Assembly (NCBI GenBank): GCA_910592005.1
Contig: CAJVPP010004084.1
Span: 1-10,167, forward strand
Length of the DNA: 10,167 bases
Direction: 5' to 3'
Source of the DNA: Funneliformis mosseae
Lineage: Eukaryota; Glomeromycota; Glomeromycetes; Glomerales; Glomeraceae
This document shows, in pieces, positions 7,743-10,167 of this stretch; within the stretch, counting starts at the first letter, position 1, and every line of letters starts with the position of its first letter. The translations under genes and the position numbers were made by a program. The notes under the pieces are model-generated. The model searched no databases, was not told the DNA's origin, and saw only the letters and a program-made list of their open reading frames with translations.

Positions 7743-8009
7743 ATGATTAGTGAATATTCTTGCCCATTTCTTTACAATACCAGAAAGGCTTGTGGAAATG
7801 CTAATACTAAGCCTGAAAGATATTGTTTCTATTGGAAAGCTAAGAAACAAATACCATGCTCTGATTGTGGGAAGCCTATAATTTCTGCTTGTGGCCAATG
7901 CCCAGATTATGTCAGAAACTATTATGTTACCCAACACTATGATAGACTTCGACGAGAAAGAACTTATGTTGATCAATCTTATGCTAGCCAATTCTATGAT
8001 AGACTTTAA
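7743..8009 (+). CDS. Small Cys-rich zinc-ribbon-like protein
   Basis: ATG 7743 opens 88 codons to TAA 8007-8009. Cysteines are at residues 7, 17, 28, 39, 42, 50 and 53. The last four form C-x2-C-x7-C-x2-C (PCSDCGKP to CGQC), a zinc ribbon or treble-clef pattern. After it comes a Tyr/Arg-rich helix in which QHYDRLRRERTYV is partly repeated as QFYDRL and IRERSYE. The repeat runs through the TAA, and the codon after DRL fits Gln, so the original protein was probably longer. I recall similar short Cys-rich proteins in mycorrhizal fungal genomes but no known function. It lies divergent from the finger protein gene and next to the repeat field, consistent with an element-borne gene. Confidence 0.5.
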   Translation: MISEYSCPFLYNTRKACGNANTKPERYCFYWKAKKQIPCSDCGKPIISACGQCPDYVRNYYVTQHYDRLRRERTYVDQSYASQFYDRL

Positions 8010-8185
8010 TCAGAGATACGAGAAAGAAGTTATGAGAAAATAATGGTTACCTATAGAAATACGCTTATACATCTTAATATTTTTCTTTACAGAGAATGCC
8101 TCATTCTAATAAAAATAGGAGAAGGAGATTATTGCGCTAGTTGCTAACCAGAATAAATGAAAAGGCGGCTAACTTAAATTTTTGA
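8010..8185 (+). pseudogene. Probable 3' continuation of the Cys-rich gene
   Basis: Beyond TAA 8007-8009 the same frame stays open through SEIRERSYEKIM. A 47-bp segment, 8046-8092, begins GTTACC (weak donor) and ends TTTTTCTTTACAG (strong acceptor). Removing it in phase 0 leads into MPHSNKNRRRRLLR, TAG 8138-8140 (Gln-like), LLTRINEKAANLNF and TGA 8183-8185. The basic Arg-rich tail could bind nucleic acid. The weak donor and the two stops keep this tentative. Confidence 0.35.
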
Positions 8186-8218
8186 TACAATATCCAATAG
8201 GCATTTACTAAATTTTCA

Positions 8219-8880
8219 TTAGACTTATTTTTTATATTTTTTTATATGCTATTTGATGAACTAGCCTATACTAAACTCGTTCTTGATTAAGGAAAAATTG
8301 AAACAATTTCACAGATTTTGCAGAAATGATATTTCATTAGACTTTTATATAAAATATGTTTTTTAGTAAGCTAGCCTGCATTGAATCCATTCTTAATTAA
8401 GGAAAGTTAGGACAAAATTCTCGTTAAACTTATTTATTCGTTAAATTTAATAAATATAACTTAAAAACTGATATCGATTTTACATCTTTCACAGACACAC
8501 AATGTTATAAATCATAAGGAAAAATTTAGACAAAATTTTCATTAGATTTATTTAAAGATTATGCAATTTAATGAGTTAGCTTGTATAAAAATCATTCTTA
8601 TCTATAGTAAAATTCGTTAGATTTAAAAGCTCACATAATTTTTTCAATATGCTAATTAATGCGTAAACCCTTACAGAAGCAATTCTTGATTAAGGAAAAG
8701 TTAGGACAAAAACTGTTAGACTTATTTTGGTTAGACTTAATTTTTTATTAGACTTATTTATGAGGAAATAAGGACTGTTAGACTTATTTTGGTTAGACTT
8801 AAGTAATTAATATATAATTTAATAAGAAAAATCACGCAGAATCAATTCTTGATATACATTATTTAGTTAGACTTAATAAA
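8219..8880. repeat. Degenerate repeat field with TTAGACTTA motif
   Basis: No gene is visible. A unit of roughly 60-110 bp recurs: CTAGCCT..., then ATTCTTGATTAAGGAAAARTTAGGACAAAA, then GTTAGACTTATTT. Copies or parts lie at 8261-8345, 8371-8432 (110 bp after the first), 8517-8550, 8573-8625 and 8681-8740. The core TTAGACTTA or close variants appears at least eight times, always in the same orientation. It looks like a decayed tandem array or nested element ends. Confidence 0.6.
8712..8802. repeat. 29-bp exact direct repeat
   Basis: Positions 8712-8740 and 8774-8802 are identical over 29 bases (ACTGTTAGACTTATTTTGGT and onward), 62 bp apart. Each copy holds two TTAGACTTA cores. A further core lies between them at 8749. 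Exact identity here, against degeneracy elsewhere in the field, suggests a recent local duplication. Confidence 0.85.
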
Positions 8881-8986
8881 TAAACTGAAAAATGATATAG
8901 AAATTAAGGTTCTAGAGCCTTTAGAAGCTTTTCTAATATAATAAAAAACAATAAAAAACAATATTGATTTTACATCTCTCACAGGC

Positions 8987-9044
8987 ACACAATGTCATGG
9001 GAGTATAAACATTCTGTCCTCAACCCCCCATAATGACATTGTGT
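8987..9044. repeat. 12-bp inverted repeat, hairpin or MITE-like
   Basis: ACACAATGTCAT (8987-8998) and ATGACATTGTGT (9033-9044) are perfect reverse complements. GGG and CCC next to the arms extend the stem after a 3-base bulge. About 490 bp upstream, 8480-8505 carries a direct near-copy of the left arm with its flank (TTTTACATCTTTCACAGACA versus TTTTACATCTCTCACAGGCA). The arms may be terminal inverted repeats of a small non-autonomous element. Confidence 0.55.
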
Positions 9045-9203
9045 TGAGTACATTAATATCTTTTTGGTTGGATCTTTAGATTATACTAATTGAATTAATT
9101 AAATTTATAAACTTTTTAGAAGTATCTATTTTATATTGATAGGATTTAAAAATTAAAGATTTGATTATATTTTTTTTTCAAATATTCTTTGATCAATTGT
9201 TTC

Positions 9204-10097
9204 TTAAGTTTCAGCAAGTGTAGAAAGTTTCATATTACATTGAGAACATTTACGTCTTGAATTTTTAATATTATCTTTATCACATTCTCGACACCATTTC
9301 TGTTTACCTATTTTCATATTTTGATTAGTTATTAAATTATTAATAACATTTATATTTTTATTTTTCTCTATACATGCTTCAGCCAAAATAATAGAAAGAT
9401 ATTACAAAGTTGTTGATTAATTAATGTTTGTATTTTAGGATAAGATCAAACAGTTCTTCAATTTGTAATACATTAAAAGAATTTTATGTAACCAAGGGTT
9501 TTCAAGATTTTGTATTTGATAAATGGGATCATAATTCAATAAAACAAAACTTGTAACAGTATGGTAAATAACTGTATTATATCTGCAATCTAAATAATTT
9601 TTGACCCTTTTATTTGTTGTTAAATACTATAAATACTAAACCCTTTGGAAATGATTAAGGTTCATTAGCTAAATTTTCTTACCATTTAATAAATTTAGTG
9701 TAATCTCTGACATTTATAAATGGTTATTAATATCAATGATTGATTTAGTTCTTGTAATAGAATATTTAATTGTCAATATCACTAAATTAATAGCAGATAC
9801 ATATTTTAGGTGTCTTATTCCATAAATCATATCAATTGTTACATCATATTTAAATAGCTTTTCACCCTCATGTTGATTTTTATTTTCATTATAAGTGAGA
9901 ATTTCTATAAATTTTACAATAATTGGATTTTATTTAATAAGCCATTGGAAAAAAGAATACTTTAAGAGACTATTTAATTGAAATCTTTCATGATCATTTA
10001 TTAAATTTAATATATTATCATATAAATTTTCTTATTCTTTTTTGGCAATATCTATTATCCTTAACTGTAGAGCAGGCAAATTTGCTTGCAAACATAA
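9204..10097 (-). pseudogene. Decayed element-type protein with C-terminal zinc ribbon
   Basis: A minus frame runs from about 10097 with TAA 10032-10034 and TAA 9930-9932. It shifts frame near 9695 (YTKFIKW, then PKGLVFIVFNNK, with TAA 9679-9681, 9655-9657 and 9610-9612), shifts back (NTVIYHTVTSFVLLNYDP), and after more shifts ends in a zinc ribbon at 9237-9293 (C-x2-C-x11-C-x2-C, WCREC to CSQC), with TAA at 9204-9206. Recognisable stretches include HEGEKLFKYDVTIDMIYGIR and LKYVSAINL. I recall this arrangement from a multicopy protein family of mycorrhizal fungi whose function is not known. All five stops named fit Gln. The 5' end is missing and replaced by A/T sequence. What follows the ribbon toward 9045 is not clearly coding. 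Confidence 0.6.
9237..9293 (-). other. Zinc ribbon motif
   Basis: Four cysteines are spaced C-x2-C-x11-C-x2-C within WCRECDKDNIKNSRRKCSQC, followed by KLSTLAE. The pattern fits a small zinc ribbon. It is the best-preserved part of the surrounding pseudogene. Confidence 0.65.
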
Positions 10098-10167
10098 AAA
10101 AAAGTATTAATTTTTTAATAAAAAATAAAATATTAATATTAATAATATAATTATTATATAAAAAATA
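10098..10167. repeat. A/T low-complexity end
   Basis: The last 70 bases are almost only A and T, with AATATTAATA-type words. No gene is visible. The pseudogene on its left loses its 5' part here, so this may be a deletion or insertion boundary. Confidence 0.6.

Noticed and set aside
7725..7991. Minus-strand open frame of 88 codons
   Set aside because: It mirrors the Cys-rich plus-strand gene, whose regular cysteine spacing is far more convincing.
8219..8880. CRISPR array
   Set aside because: The repeats are degenerate and unevenly spaced, there are no constant-length unique spacers, and the setting is eukaryotic.
10098..10167. Telomere or replication origin at the window end
   Set aside because: It is A/T low complexity with no G-rich telomeric repeat and no defined origin element.

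Overview
The window reads as AT-rich eukaryotic DNA, most probably from a repeat-laden fungal genome. The best guess is an arbuscular mycorrhizal fungus (Glomeromycotina, Rhizophagus- or Gigaspora-like). This rests on a GT-AG intron with a pyrimidine tract, very AT-rich spacers, and protein fragments that I recall as multicopy families in those fungi. No database search was possible, so the organism assignment is an inference. Nothing looks bacterial: there are no operons and no Shine-Dalgarno-led genes.

Layout. Positions 2-818 (+) hold the 3' part of what looks like an intact spliced gene of unknown function: two exons and a 124-bp intron. Positions 819-1081 are a short repeat-rich, gene-free stretch. 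Positions 1082-1909 (+) hold a coiled-coil protein frame with three internal stops, all TAA or TAG, and a terminal TGA. Positions 1936-2172 (-) encode a small zinc-finger protein whose tail is a 30-bp tandem repeat. Positions 2175-5198 (-) are a broken gag-protease gene: capsid-like region, CCHC zinc knuckle, acidic linker and retropepsin. A coiled-coil frame (5207-5437, -) lies just upstream of it. Divergently, 5479-6492 (+) is a broken DDE integrase. Convergent with that, 6446-7553 (-) is a broken zinc-finger protein that may be the N-terminal part of a Polinton/Maverick-like protein. Positions 7743-8009 (+) encode a cysteine-rich zinc-ribbon-like protein with a possible second exon. Positions 8219-8880 are a degenerate non-coding repeat field. 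Positions 8987-9044 hold an inverted repeat. Positions 9204-10097 (-) are a decayed protein gene ending in a zinc ribbon. The last 70 bases are nearly pure A/T.

How the pieces fit. Gag, protease and integrase are present, but no reverse transcriptase or RNase H is visible. The genes sit head-to-head and tail-to-tail rather than in one gag-pol direction. The block is therefore either a nest of several dead elements or a remnant of an element with an unusual gene order.

Internal stops are mostly TAA or TAG. Where I can judge the ancestral residue they fall mainly at Gln positions (CAA/CAG) and sometimes at Trp (TGG to TAG). That is the pattern expected from CpA to TpA (RIP-like) decay. Reassignment of UAA/UAG to Gln was considered, but frameshifts and TGA at Trp/Arg-like positions count against it.
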